Source: UBA1189 sp964570685
Lineage (GTDB): Bacteria > Bacteroidota > Bacteroidia > Bacteroidales > Bacteroidaceae
NCBI GenBank assembly: GCA_964570685.1
Contig: CAZMZC010000002.1
Location: forward strand, 1-64,000
Reading direction: 5' to 3'
Length of the DNA: 64,000 nucleotides
The notes beneath the pieces were generated by a model, which saw only the letters and a list, made by a program, of their open reading frames with translations, ran no database searches and was not told the origin of the DNA. A program made the translations under genes and the position numbers. Below, in pieces: positions 43,751 to 50,914 of the stretch (position 1 is its first letter; each line of letters begins with the position of its first letter).

Positions 43751-43867
43751 GAAAACAGGGGCCCTAGGAAAGCCGTACACACATAAACAGATAACAATCC
43801 CGCGCTATATAGCGCAGAACCATCATGCCATTCTTGTGTGTTAGAAATTTCCTAGGTTTCTGTTTTC
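43751..43867. repeat. 117-bp complex inverted repeat (potential cruciform)
   Basis: Three matched arm pairs are nested: GAAAACAG/CTGTTTTC (43751, 43860), CCTAGGAAA/TTTCCTAGG (43763, 43848) and ACACACA/TGTGTGT (43777, 43835). The perfect palindrome GCGCTATATAGCGC (43802-43815) lies inside. No gene reads through it convincingly. Confidence 0.7.
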
Positions 43868-44053
43868 AAGAATGAAGCACAACGCTTCTACCAATAAATC
43901 AGAACTCGTGGAGCGCTCTCCACATGATGCAAAGGTAAAGATTAATTCCGATAATTCATGGATAATTTATGGAAATTCGTGTCTAAAAGAGAAAGAGAAC
44001 ACAAAACGAAGGGAGCAAAGGCTTTGGGATTGGTGTTTCCCGAACGCTCCCTA
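43868..44053. other. Interval without a supported gene
   Basis: A 65-codon frame at 43872-44069 is open on the plus strand (MKHNASTNKSELVERS start) but has no recognisable features. A small hairpin GTGGAGCGCTCTCCAC is at 43909-43924. Confidence 0.4.
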
Positions 44054-44628
44054 TGGCGAAAGTTCATAAATCGGTTGGCAATGGCAGCGCGGAGCGCTGC
44101 AACGATAACGTTGACGATGACAAAGACGATGAATGTTTTATATCGAACGATGTTTTATAGTGCGTCTGCCCTGGACGGATTGTGATTTGCGCCACTCCAC
44201 CGCGGTGGCGTCTATCTGTCACCGCGGTGGTGGTTTCGCGTCACCGCGGTGGCGCGTAGGTGTCACCGCGGTGACATTATAACGCCACTGCGGTGGAGTG
44301 GCGCAAATCACAATCCGTCCAGGATAAACGCATCTGAATAACATCGCACAAATGATTGAGTTTCACACATATCTCACAAATCTCACAGATAGCGCGTCGC
44401 TTCGCCCACGCTGCCTCCGGGATACATACACTCGGCGAAACGCCGACAACTGCGCCGACGCGGTATGAAAGCGTCGGTTGCGACGACTGAAGCTTTAGCT
44501 TCACAAAGGAGTACGAAGCCAAAGGCGAAGTTGTAGCGATGCAGCCCATTCTGTGGAAGTCTGTGGGTGCCAAATAAAAGACACTTCGGGCATCATGCCA
44601 TTGCCAACCGATTTATGAACTTTCGCCA
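44054..44628. repeat. 575-bp element bounded by 33-bp inverted repeats
   Basis: The 33 bases at 44054-44086 (TGGCGAAAGTTCATAAATCG onward) recur as an exact reverse complement at 44596-44628. Inside lies a second inverted repeat (44170-44323) and G/C-rich palindromic sequence at 44395-44530. No transposase or other gene is present. Confidence 0.8.
44170..44323. repeat. 42-bp inverted repeats around a 22-bp-phased CACCGCGGTG array
   Basis: The 42-bp arms are 44170-44211 and 44282-44323, with one mismatch. The palindrome CACCGCGGTG starts at 44198, 44220, 44242 and 44264, and CACTGCGGTG at 44286: five copies exactly 22 bp apart, the outer two lying within the arms. Confidence 0.9.
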
Positions 44629-44644
44629 ATAGGCCTGCCCCCTA

Positions 44645-45301
44645 TTATTTCCCCATCAGCCGCATCTGCTCCAAGATGTCGCTCTGGCGACGACGCATAT
44701 AGGGTGAGGGAGCCTTTGAGCTGTAGCGCTTGGGATTGGGCAAGGTGGCGGCAATGAGGGCACAGTCGGAGCGAGTGAGCCCGTCGACCGACTTTCCGAA
44801 ATGCTGTCGCGCCACAGCCTCGGCACCATAGATGCGCGGACCCATCTCTATGCTGTTGAGATACACCTCCAATATGCGCTCCTTGGGCCACAGCCACTCT
44901 ATCAGCACCGTGTAGTAAGCCTCCACGGCCTTGCGTGCCCAGGTAGAGGTGCAAAAGGTAAATACATTCTTGGCGGTCTGCTGACTGATGGTGCTGCCGC
45001 CCCGCTTGCGCTTGCCCGTCTTGCGCTCTTCTATGGCATTGCCTATCTCCTTCCAGTCGAACCCATTATGCTGGTAGAAACGCTGATCCTCAGAGGCCAC
45101 TACTGCATCGGCCAGATGGGACGATATCTGCTCCATCGGCACCCAATCGTGGTAAAAGGTCGTAGGTTCACCCTTCAGGGCTGCTTTCACTGCATTGGTC
45201 ACCATGAGTGGCGTTGCTGGCACCGGCACATAGCGGTACAGTGCCACACTGCCTATGCTCAGCAGGAATAGAGCGATGAGAACACGGAGGATGAGGCGCA
45301 T
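44645..45301 (-). CDS. mtgA: Monofunctional peptidoglycan glycosyltransferase
   Basis: 218 residues, with one N-terminal membrane anchor (about 5-22) and a GT51 domain: ASEDQRFYQHNGFDW (catalytic Glu region), RGGSTISQQTAKNVF, KERILEVYLNSIEMG and IYGAEAVARQHFGKS. It polymerises lipid II into glycan strands in the periplasm and has no transpeptidase domain. The gene ends 17 bp after the 575-bp inverted-repeat element. Confidence 0.94.
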   Translation of the reverse strand: MRLILRVLIALFLLSIGSVALYRYVPVPATPLMVTNAVKAALKGEPTTFYHDWVPMEQISSHLADAVVASEDQRFYQHNGFDWKEIGNAIEERKTGKRKRGGSTISQQTAKNVFTFCTSTWARKAVEAYYTVLIEWLWPKERILEVYLNSIEMGPRIYGAEAVARQHFGKSVDGLTRSDCALIAATLPNPKRYSSKAPSPYMRRRQSDILEQMRLMGK

Positions 45302-45430
45302 GGAAAGAATTCTGAACTATGAATGATTTCTATACATAAAGTCAAGCATCTATAGCGGCATGGAGTTCAGTCAAGCATGTTGCACATCATCTTTCGCTCA
45401 TCGCTAAAAAACTACCGATAGTTAAAAAGA

Positions 45431-47935
45431 TCATTTAATGACTTTTCTGCCATTGATGATATAGATACCATTGCCCAGACTCTCTGTTTCCAGTATCTTG
45501 CGTCCCGTGAGGTCATAGATAGTCGATTGTCCATTATTCAGTGGAGCCCAGGTGACAGCACTTCCTGTAGGCAAAACAACTCTAAAATCAAATGCTGCGT
45601 TGAAATCTTGGTTTAGGACATCTCCTAACAGTACAGAAGCATTCGGGAATGTAATCACATCCTCTGCGTAGGTGGCAGTCCCTCCTTCTGCATATTGATT
45701 GATGAAACAGCGATATCCCATTTGTGAGGATGATACTCCTACCGGGGTCGTGAGCAGTTTCACATCCTTAGGGTCGGTGATGTCGATGTAGATCCACCAG
45801 TCCAGAGTTTGGTCGATATAGGTGAACATTGAACTATAGGGATGATTCTTACCATATAGGTTGCGCAGGCCGATGATGTTCGGGTTATCGGCACGGCGAT
45901 ATGTCTGAACGCCCGCAATCGTTGACTGCCAGGGATATTTGTTGACCCAAGCACCATCTACCTCTTCCCACATCTCTCCATTGGGTATCAGCACAGAGCC
46001 GACGTGCTCGGTTACTGTAGACTCTCCAAGGTACTCCCATTCATAGGTACCATAATCCGGCTCTGCGTATGAATTCAAACTGGTGATGCCATAATCCAGA
46101 ACCGCAGTTCCGTCAGCACCTATCGGGATGAGCACTACACGATATGTGCCCATTTGGGAACATGTGATAGAGACTGTGGTTTGGTCTGTTTCTTCATACA
46201 CCAGATCTGTCACCGGATTGGCCGCATAAAGTGCTTTTACGGCAGATGCGCTCACACTTTCCCCCGGCGCAAGAGCCAGCTTGCGGTATTTCACGATAGG
46301 TGCCTCGAAGTTTACCGTCAATGTGGCTTCACCTCCTTCACGGCCAACATATTTACGATCCCAGGTGCAAGTGAATGCAGGAGGTGTCACACCCTCTATC
46401 TGCAAAGTGAATCCCATCTGGAAGCCAAACTGGTCACTGATATAGAAGAATGCGTTGGACAAGTCGATGAGGCCTGTTACGGGACGATAAGAACCTCTGT
46501 TGATAGAAAACAGGAATTCATCATAAGGGTCAGGCACGCCTTGCCCCTCTATCAGGGCTGTGTTGGTGGCATAGCCGGTGCTTTGTTTTCCGGCGGTGAT
46601 AGTTGCTGTGGAGCTGTCGTAGTCTAGAATAATCTCCTTGGCATTGAAGATGCCGTTCAGACGCAACTGGTGTTTGGTCGGGTCGGCCTTGTCGGTGCGC
46701 TGGTCGATGGTGATAGGTTCCTTCCATTCCTCGATGGTTCCTTCGCCCCAATATCGGAGGTTTGACATCATGGCATCTTTGCCATTTGCCGTTACGGCAG
46801 TGCCCAATGTGGTCCACTCGCTCCATCCCTCCTCGGCAGGTTGATCCCCTTCGATGGCTACGATGGTGCCGAAGTAGCGCCAGGGTGCTGTTGCCTTATA
46901 TGCCTCCAGGGCAATTGCAGGCACGTGCAGAGTCGCCTTTTGTTGGGATGAACCGAATACTCCATTGTCATAAGTGGTAGGTACTGTCTCGGAATAGCAA
47001 TACACATCGTGCAGCTCAGGACAGTTGGAAAATGCTGTTTCAGAAATATTCTTCAAACTTTTTGACAATAGAACCACAGATTCTAATTTTTGGCAATGCC
47101 TGAAAGTATGCGAAGCAATTTCGGTTACACCCTCGGGGATGGTAACAGCGATGAGGCCACTGCTGGAGAATGCCCACGCACCGATGCTCGTCACACTTGT
47201 AGGAATGTTGATGGCGGTGAGGCTACTGCAACTTGAGAAAGCAGAATTCCCAATGCTCGTCACACCCTTTGGGAGGGTGATGGTCGTGAGGCTTTCGCAA
47301 ATAGCGAAAGCATTGGTTTCGATCTTTGTCACACCTTCGGGTATATTGATGGCGGTGAGGCTGCTGCAGGAGTGGAAAGCTTGGACTCCAATGCTCGTCA
47401 ATTGCGAGTTCTCGGGGAAGGTGATGGCGGTGAGGCTGCTACAAGACATGAAAGCAGAGTTCCCAATGCTCGTCACTTCCTTAGGGATAGAGATTTCGGT
47501 GAGGCTGCTGCATCCTGAAAAAGCAGTGTTCCCAATGCTCGTCAACTGCGAGTTTTCGGGGATGGTGACAGTGGTGAGGCTGCTGCAGGACTGGAAAGCA
47601 CTCTCTCCAATGTTCGTTACCCTCTCAGGAATAGTGATGTCGGTGAGGTCGCTGCAATTTATAAACGCACGATACCCAATGCTTGTTACACGATACTCCA
47701 CATCCAGGTAGGTCACTATGGAGGGAATGGCGATAGAACCGGAGTAATCGCTATGGTATCCATAGATAAGGTTCCCGTATTCGTATGTTACCTCGGCCTC
47801 CTTGGTTCCCGATGTCAAGTTATACCATATTCCATCAATTTCTATATGTTCTACTTGGGCATTTGCCAAGAATGGCATTAGCACTGCAAAGAACGAGAGT
47901 AATAGTCTTCGTGCTTGTTCTCTGTTCGTTTTCAT
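45431..47935 (-). CDS. BspA-like leucine-rich-repeat surface protein
   Basis: 834 residues from the Met at 47935 (signal peptide ending ANAQ). About ten LRR_5 (BspA-type) repeats of about 23 residues follow, each like S-C-S-S-L-T-x-I-x-I-P-x-x-V-T-S-I-G-x-x-A-F, covering about residues 60-310 (69-bp tandem repeats at about 47000-47700). Residues 350-810 are beta-rich and unrecognised. The end I-Y-D-L-T-G-R-K-I then G-I-Y-I-I-N-G-R-K is the secreted-protein tail shared with the sialidase and the 50915 protein. BspA-like proteins bind host matrix or other cells; the ligand is not known. Confidence 0.88.
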   Translation of the reverse strand: MKTNREQARRLLLSFFAVLMPFLANAQVEHIEIDGIWYNLTSGTKEAEVTYEYGNLIYGYHSDYSGSIAIPSIVTYLDVEYRVTSIGYRAFINCSDLTDITIPERVTNIGESAFQSCSSLTTVTIPENSQLTSIGNTAFSGCSSLTEISIPKEVTSIGNSAFMSCSSLTAITFPENSQLTSIGVQAFHSCSSLTAINIPEGVTKIETNAFAICESLTTITLPKGVTSIGNSAFSSCSSLTAINIPTSVTSIGAWAFSSSGLIAVTIPEGVTEIASHTFRHCQKLESVVLLSKSLKNISETAFSNCPELHDVYCYSETVPTTYDNGVFGSSQQKATLHVPAIALEAYKATAPWRYFGTIVAIEGDQPAEEGWSEWTTLGTAVTANGKDAMMSNLRYWGEGTIEEWKEPITIDQRTDKADPTKHQLRLNGIFNAKEIILDYDSSTATITAGKQSTGYATNTALIEGQGVPDPYDEFLFSINRGSYRPVTGLIDLSNAFFYISDQFGFQMGFTLQIEGVTPPAFTCTWDRKYVGREGGEATLTVNFEAPIVKYRKLALAPGESVSASAVKALYAANPVTDLVYEETDQTTVSITCSQMGTYRVVLIPIGADGTAVLDYGITSLNSYAEPDYGTYEWEYLGESTVTEHVGSVLIPNGEMWEEVDGAWVNKYPWQSTIAGVQTYRRADNPNIIGLRNLYGKNHPYSSMFTYIDQTLDWWIYIDITDPKDVKLLTTPVGVSSSQMGYRCFINQYAEGGTATYAEDVITFPNASVLLGDVLNQDFNAAFDFRVVLPTGSAVTWAPLNNGQSTIYDLTGRKILETESLGNGIYIINGRKVIK

Positions 47936-48226
47936 AAACCTTAATTTTGCAACACTTGGGATTAATACTATATGCTCTTGAGAACATCTTGTCAATCAAG
48001 ATTCTGTCATGTCAAAGGAACCGCTAAGTTAGTGTTGCAAGAAAAATCCTATGGCTTCCCTGACAGACAGGACAAAAGTACAAATAAAACCTGGAAAATT
48101 AACACTTCTCAATAGAATATTTTCAGTTGATCCTTGTTTTGCATAGAATAAGGTGCTAAGTGGTAGTAAATGAAAAGAGTTGCCGCGTGTGCAGCAACTC
48201 TTTACTCTTCACTTTTTCCTCTTCAC
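47936..48226. other. Intergenic region
   Basis: A/T-rich upstream region of the LRR gene, then a terminator hairpin at 48174-48203. No gene seen. Confidence 0.5.
48174..48203 (-). terminator. Terminator after the DUF3109 gene
   Basis: AAAGAGTTGC pairs with GCAACTCTTT across a ten-base loop; on the minus strand it is followed by TCATTTACT. It lies 23 bp past the stop. Confidence 0.65.
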
Positions 48227-48808
48227 TCAAATAATTCCTTGGTTGACCAGCTCTTCGGCCACGAGCTCCAGCTCGGCATACCAGTCCTCACCGAAGCGAC
48301 GGACGAGAGGCTCTTTCAAGAACTTATAGAGGGGGAGGTTTTCTTTCTGCCCTTTGAGGACGGCTACCTTGCACACGTCCCAACGGTCGTAGTTGAGGGC
48401 ACGGTAGGGACCATATTCACCCACACGGATGGGGTAGAGGTGACACGATACGGGTTTGTAGAAGGGCACGCGGCCTTGGCGGTAGGCCCGCTCGATGGCG
48501 CAGTAGCAGCAGCCACGCTCGTCGTAGCAGGTGAACACGCAGTCCTTGCCATTGACTATGGAGGTGACGAGTTCGCCGCTGGGGTCATAGTACGAGATAC
48601 CCTGACGGTTGATTACTTCGCGTGCCTCGGGCAGCAGTTCGTCCCAGATCTCGGGCAACAGTTTCTCTACCTCCTTCACCTCGTCGGGGGTGATGGGGGC
48701 ACCTGCATCGCCTTCGATGCAACAGGCTCCATGGCAACCCTCAAGGTCGCACAAGAACTTCTCTTTGAATACGTCGAATGATACGACTACGCCGTTGACT
48801 TCTACCAT
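48227..48808 (-). CDS. DUF3109-family cysteine-rich protein
   Basis: 193 residues with two Cys clusters: CDLEGCHGACC at about 20-30 and CVFTCYDERGCCYC at about 89-102, then SCHLYPIRV. The layout is that of the DUF3109 family, related to YkgJ-type proteins that probably bind Zn or an iron-sulfur cluster. Biochemical role unknown. It follows gpmI on the same strand but a large inverted repeat (48825-48938) separates them, so they may not be co-transcribed. Confidence 0.85.
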   Translation of the reverse strand: MVEVNGVVVSFDVFKEKFLCDLEGCHGACCIEGDAGAPITPDEVKEVEKLLPEIWDELLPEAREVINRQGISYYDPSGELVTSIVNGKDCVFTCYDERGCCYCAIERAYRQGRVPFYKPVSCHLYPIRVGEYGPYRALNYDRWDVCKVAVLKGQKENLPLYKFLKEPLVRRFGEDWYAELELVAEELVNQGII

Positions 48809-48824
48809 AGATTAAGATAAATAA

Positions 48825-48938
48825 GGAGACCCACCCCTTCCCTCCCTGTGAGGGAGGGGGATAAAGCCTCCGGATGATTATATTTTTTTCATTGGAAACG
48901 AGCCCCCTCCCTCACAGGGAGGGATGGGGTGGGTCTCC
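48825..48938. repeat. 36-bp inverted repeat of a G/C-run element between gpmI and DUF3109
   Basis: The left arm at 48825-48860 (GGAGACCCACCCC then CCTCCCTGTGAGGGAGGGGG) is the reverse complement of 48903-48938 with one mismatch. Each arm itself contains the palindrome CCCTCCCTGTGAGGGAGGG. The 42-bp loop is A/T-rich. It could form a long hairpin transcript end after gpmI. Confidence 0.85.
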
Positions 48939-48942
48939 TTTA

Positions 48943-50442
48943 TTAAATCAGCTGCTTTCCCGTCATCTCGGCCGGTACGGGCAAGCCCATGATCTTCAGT
49001 ACCGAGGGAGCCACGTCGGCAAGGATGCCGTCGGCAGGCTGTACGTCCTTGTTCTCGGTAACGTAGATGAAGGGCACGGGGTTGAGCGAGTGGGCGGTGT
49101 TGGGCGAACCGTCGGCATTCACGGCATTGTCGGCATTGCCGTGGTCGGCGATGATGATAGCCTCGTAGCCGGTCTCCTTGGCTGCCTCGATAACGTCCTT
49201 CACGCACTCGTCAACAGCCTTCACGGCAGCCTCGATGGCGCTGTATACGCCGGTGTGACCCACCATGTCGCCATTGGCAAAGTTCACGACGATGAGGTCG
49301 TACTTGTCTTCGCGGATAGCCTCCACGAGCTTGGTGCGCACTTCGTAGGCGCTCATCTCGGGCTGCAGGTCATAGGTCGCCACCTTGGGAGAGGGCACGA
49401 GGATGCGGTCTTCACCGTCGAACGGGGTCTCGCGGCCACCGTTGAGGAAGAAGGTCACGTGGGCATACTTCTCGGTCTCGGCAATGTGGAGCTGCTTGAG
49501 ACCTTTTGATGCTACGTACTCGCCGAGGGTGTTCTCCACGTTCTCCTTATCGAAGAGGATGTGTACGCCCTGGAACGATGCGTCGTACGGAGTCATGCAG
49601 TAGTACTGCAGGCCGGGGATGGTGTGCATGCCAGCCTCGGGCATATCCTGCTGAGTGAGCACCACGGTGAGCTCCTTGGCGCGGTCGTTGCGGTAGTTGA
49701 AGAAGATGACTACGTCGCCCTCCTTGATGGTGCCGTCGTAGTTGCTGTTCACGATGGGGAGGATGAACTCGTCGGTCACGCCCTCGGCGTACGACTCCTC
49801 TACAGCCTTCACCATGTCGGTAGCCTTCTTGCCCTCGCCATTTACGAGCTGGTCATAAGCCACCTTCACGCGCTCCCAGCGCTTGTCGCGGTCCATAGCA
49901 TAGTAGCGGCCGATGATAGAGGCCACCTTGGCGCCACGCTCCACGAGCTGGCCGATGAATCCCGCACCGCTCTTGGGGTCGGTGTCGCGACCGTCCATGA
50001 AGCAGTGTACGTAGGTGTTGTCGATGCCATACTCACCGGCGATGTCGATGAGCTTGAACAGGTGGTCGAGTGAGCTGTGCACGCCACCGTCAGAGGTGAG
50101 GCCCATGAGGTGGAGGTTCTTGCCGTTCTCCTTGGCATAGCTGTAGGCAGCTACGATCTCCTTGTTCTGCAGGATGCTGCCGTCGGCACAGGCGCGGTTG
50201 ATCTTCACGAGGTCCTGGTATACCACACGGCCGGCACCGATGTTGAGGTGACCCACCTCGGAGTTACCCATCTGTCCGTCGGGCAAACCAACGTTCTCGC
50301 CGCTGGCCTGCAGCTGAGAGTGAGGATAAGTACTCATCAGATAGTCCCAATAGGGAGTAGGAGTGTTGAAGATAACGTCGCCCTTACCGTGGTTGCCGAA
50401 GCCCCAACCGTCCAAAATCATCAATAATGCTTTCTTTGACAT
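48943..50442 (-). CDS. gpmI: 2,3-bisphosphoglycerate-independent phosphoglycerate mutase
   Basis: 499 residues. Alkaline-phosphatase-superfamily metal site ILDGWG near the start, the phosphoserine region GQMGNSEVGHLNIGAG (Ser about 62) and the C-terminal metal ligands IIADHGNADNA. It interconverts 3- and 2-phosphoglycerate in glycolysis. The likely promoter has TAATTTTG at 50494-50487 on the minus strand. Confidence 0.96.
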   Translation of the reverse strand: MSKKALLMILDGWGFGNHGKGDVIFNTPTPYWDYLMSTYPHSQLQASGENVGLPDGQMGNSEVGHLNIGAGRVVYQDLVKINRACADGSILQNKEIVAAYSYAKENGKNLHLMGLTSDGGVHSSLDHLFKLIDIAGEYGIDNTYVHCFMDGRDTDPKSGAGFIGQLVERGAKVASIIGRYYAMDRDKRWERVKVAYDQLVNGEGKKATDMVKAVEESYAEGVTDEFILPIVNSNYDGTIKEGDVVIFFNYRNDRAKELTVVLTQQDMPEAGMHTIPGLQYYCMTPYDASFQGVHILFDKENVENTLGEYVASKGLKQLHIAETEKYAHVTFFLNGGRETPFDGEDRILVPSPKVATYDLQPEMSAYEVRTKLVEAIREDKYDLIVVNFANGDMVGHTGVYSAIEAAVKAVDECVKDVIEAAKETGYEAIIIADHGNADNAVNADGSPNTAHSLNPVPFIYVTENKDVQPADGILADVAPSVLKIMGLPVPAEMTGKQLI

Positions 50443-50486
50443 ACGATTGTTAGTTTATATGGTTTATATTCTTATTGTCTACGCTG

Positions 50487-50518
50487 CAAAATTACATAAA
50501 AACGCTGACATTATCAAT
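50487..50518 (-). promoter_or_regulatory. gpmI promoter
   Basis: Minus strand ATTG (50518-50515), 20 bp, TAATTTTG (50494-50487), 45 bp before the ATG. Confidence 0.6.
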
Positions 50519-50569
50519 GCATGCCACAAGAATAATGTTTTAATGAGGGGCGACAGGACTAAAGGGAGG

Positions 50570-50643
50570 TGCCATTTCTCACAATCGCATATGCCTTTTT
50601 CAAGAATCGCATGTGCGTTTTTCCGTATTTTTTCCGTAAACGC
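50570..50643. repeat. 22-bp-phased repeat array B
   Basis: Cores TGCCATT, TGCCTTT and TGCGTTT start at 50570, 50592 and 50614, again 22 bp apart, with an inverted element GTAAACGCAC at the right end (50636-50645). The units are more diverged than in arrays A and C. It lies between the divergent gpmI and the 50915 gene. Confidence 0.6.
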
Positions 50644-50654
50644 ACTTCAAAAAA

Positions 50655-50859
50655 GCAAGTAGACTTGCTTTTTTTCGCTCGCCTTACACTAATTTAGCCT
50701 GCGGCGTAGGCAGAAATTAGGTGGCGGCTCGGAAAAATGCAAGTAGACTTGCTTTTTCGCTCGCCTTACACTAATTTAGCCTGCGGCGTAGGCAGAAATT
50801 AGGTGGCGGCTCGGAAAAATGCAAGTAGACTTGCTTTTTCGCTCGCCTTACACTAATTT
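50655..50859. repeat. Tandem 82-bp repeat, two and a half copies
   Basis: Copies begin at 50655 (84 bp, two extra T), 50739 (82 bp) and 50821 (first 39 bp only) and are otherwise identical. Each has a hairpin AAGCAAGT/ACTTGCTT followed by a T-run; the full copies also have CTAATTT/AAATTAG around a GCCTGC/GTAGGC stem. Confidence 0.92.
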
Positions 50860-50861
50860 TG
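50830..50861 (+). promoter_or_regulatory. Promoter of the 50915 gene, at the end of the third repeat copy
   Basis: CTTG (50830-50833), 20 bp, TAATTTTG (50854-50861). In copies one and two the same position reads TAATTTAG, which lacks the TTTG end. Confidence 0.6.
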
Positions 50862-50914
50862 CACCGAGTTTAAGGTATTAGTTTAATAATCATTTAATCA
50901 AGCAATACAGAAAG

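Noticed and set aside
44198..44295. CRISPR array or origin iterons
   Set aside because: Ten-base palindromes with 12-base intervals are too short for CRISPR. There is no replication initiator gene or DnaA-box cluster nearby, so an origin is not supported.
44277..44573. 98-residue ORF on the minus strand
   Set aside because: Lies within the inverted-repeat element, contains the translated array, and has low-complexity, non-protein-like composition.
50655..50859. CRISPR-like array
   Set aside because: Repeats are tandem without unique spacers, and no cas genes are present.
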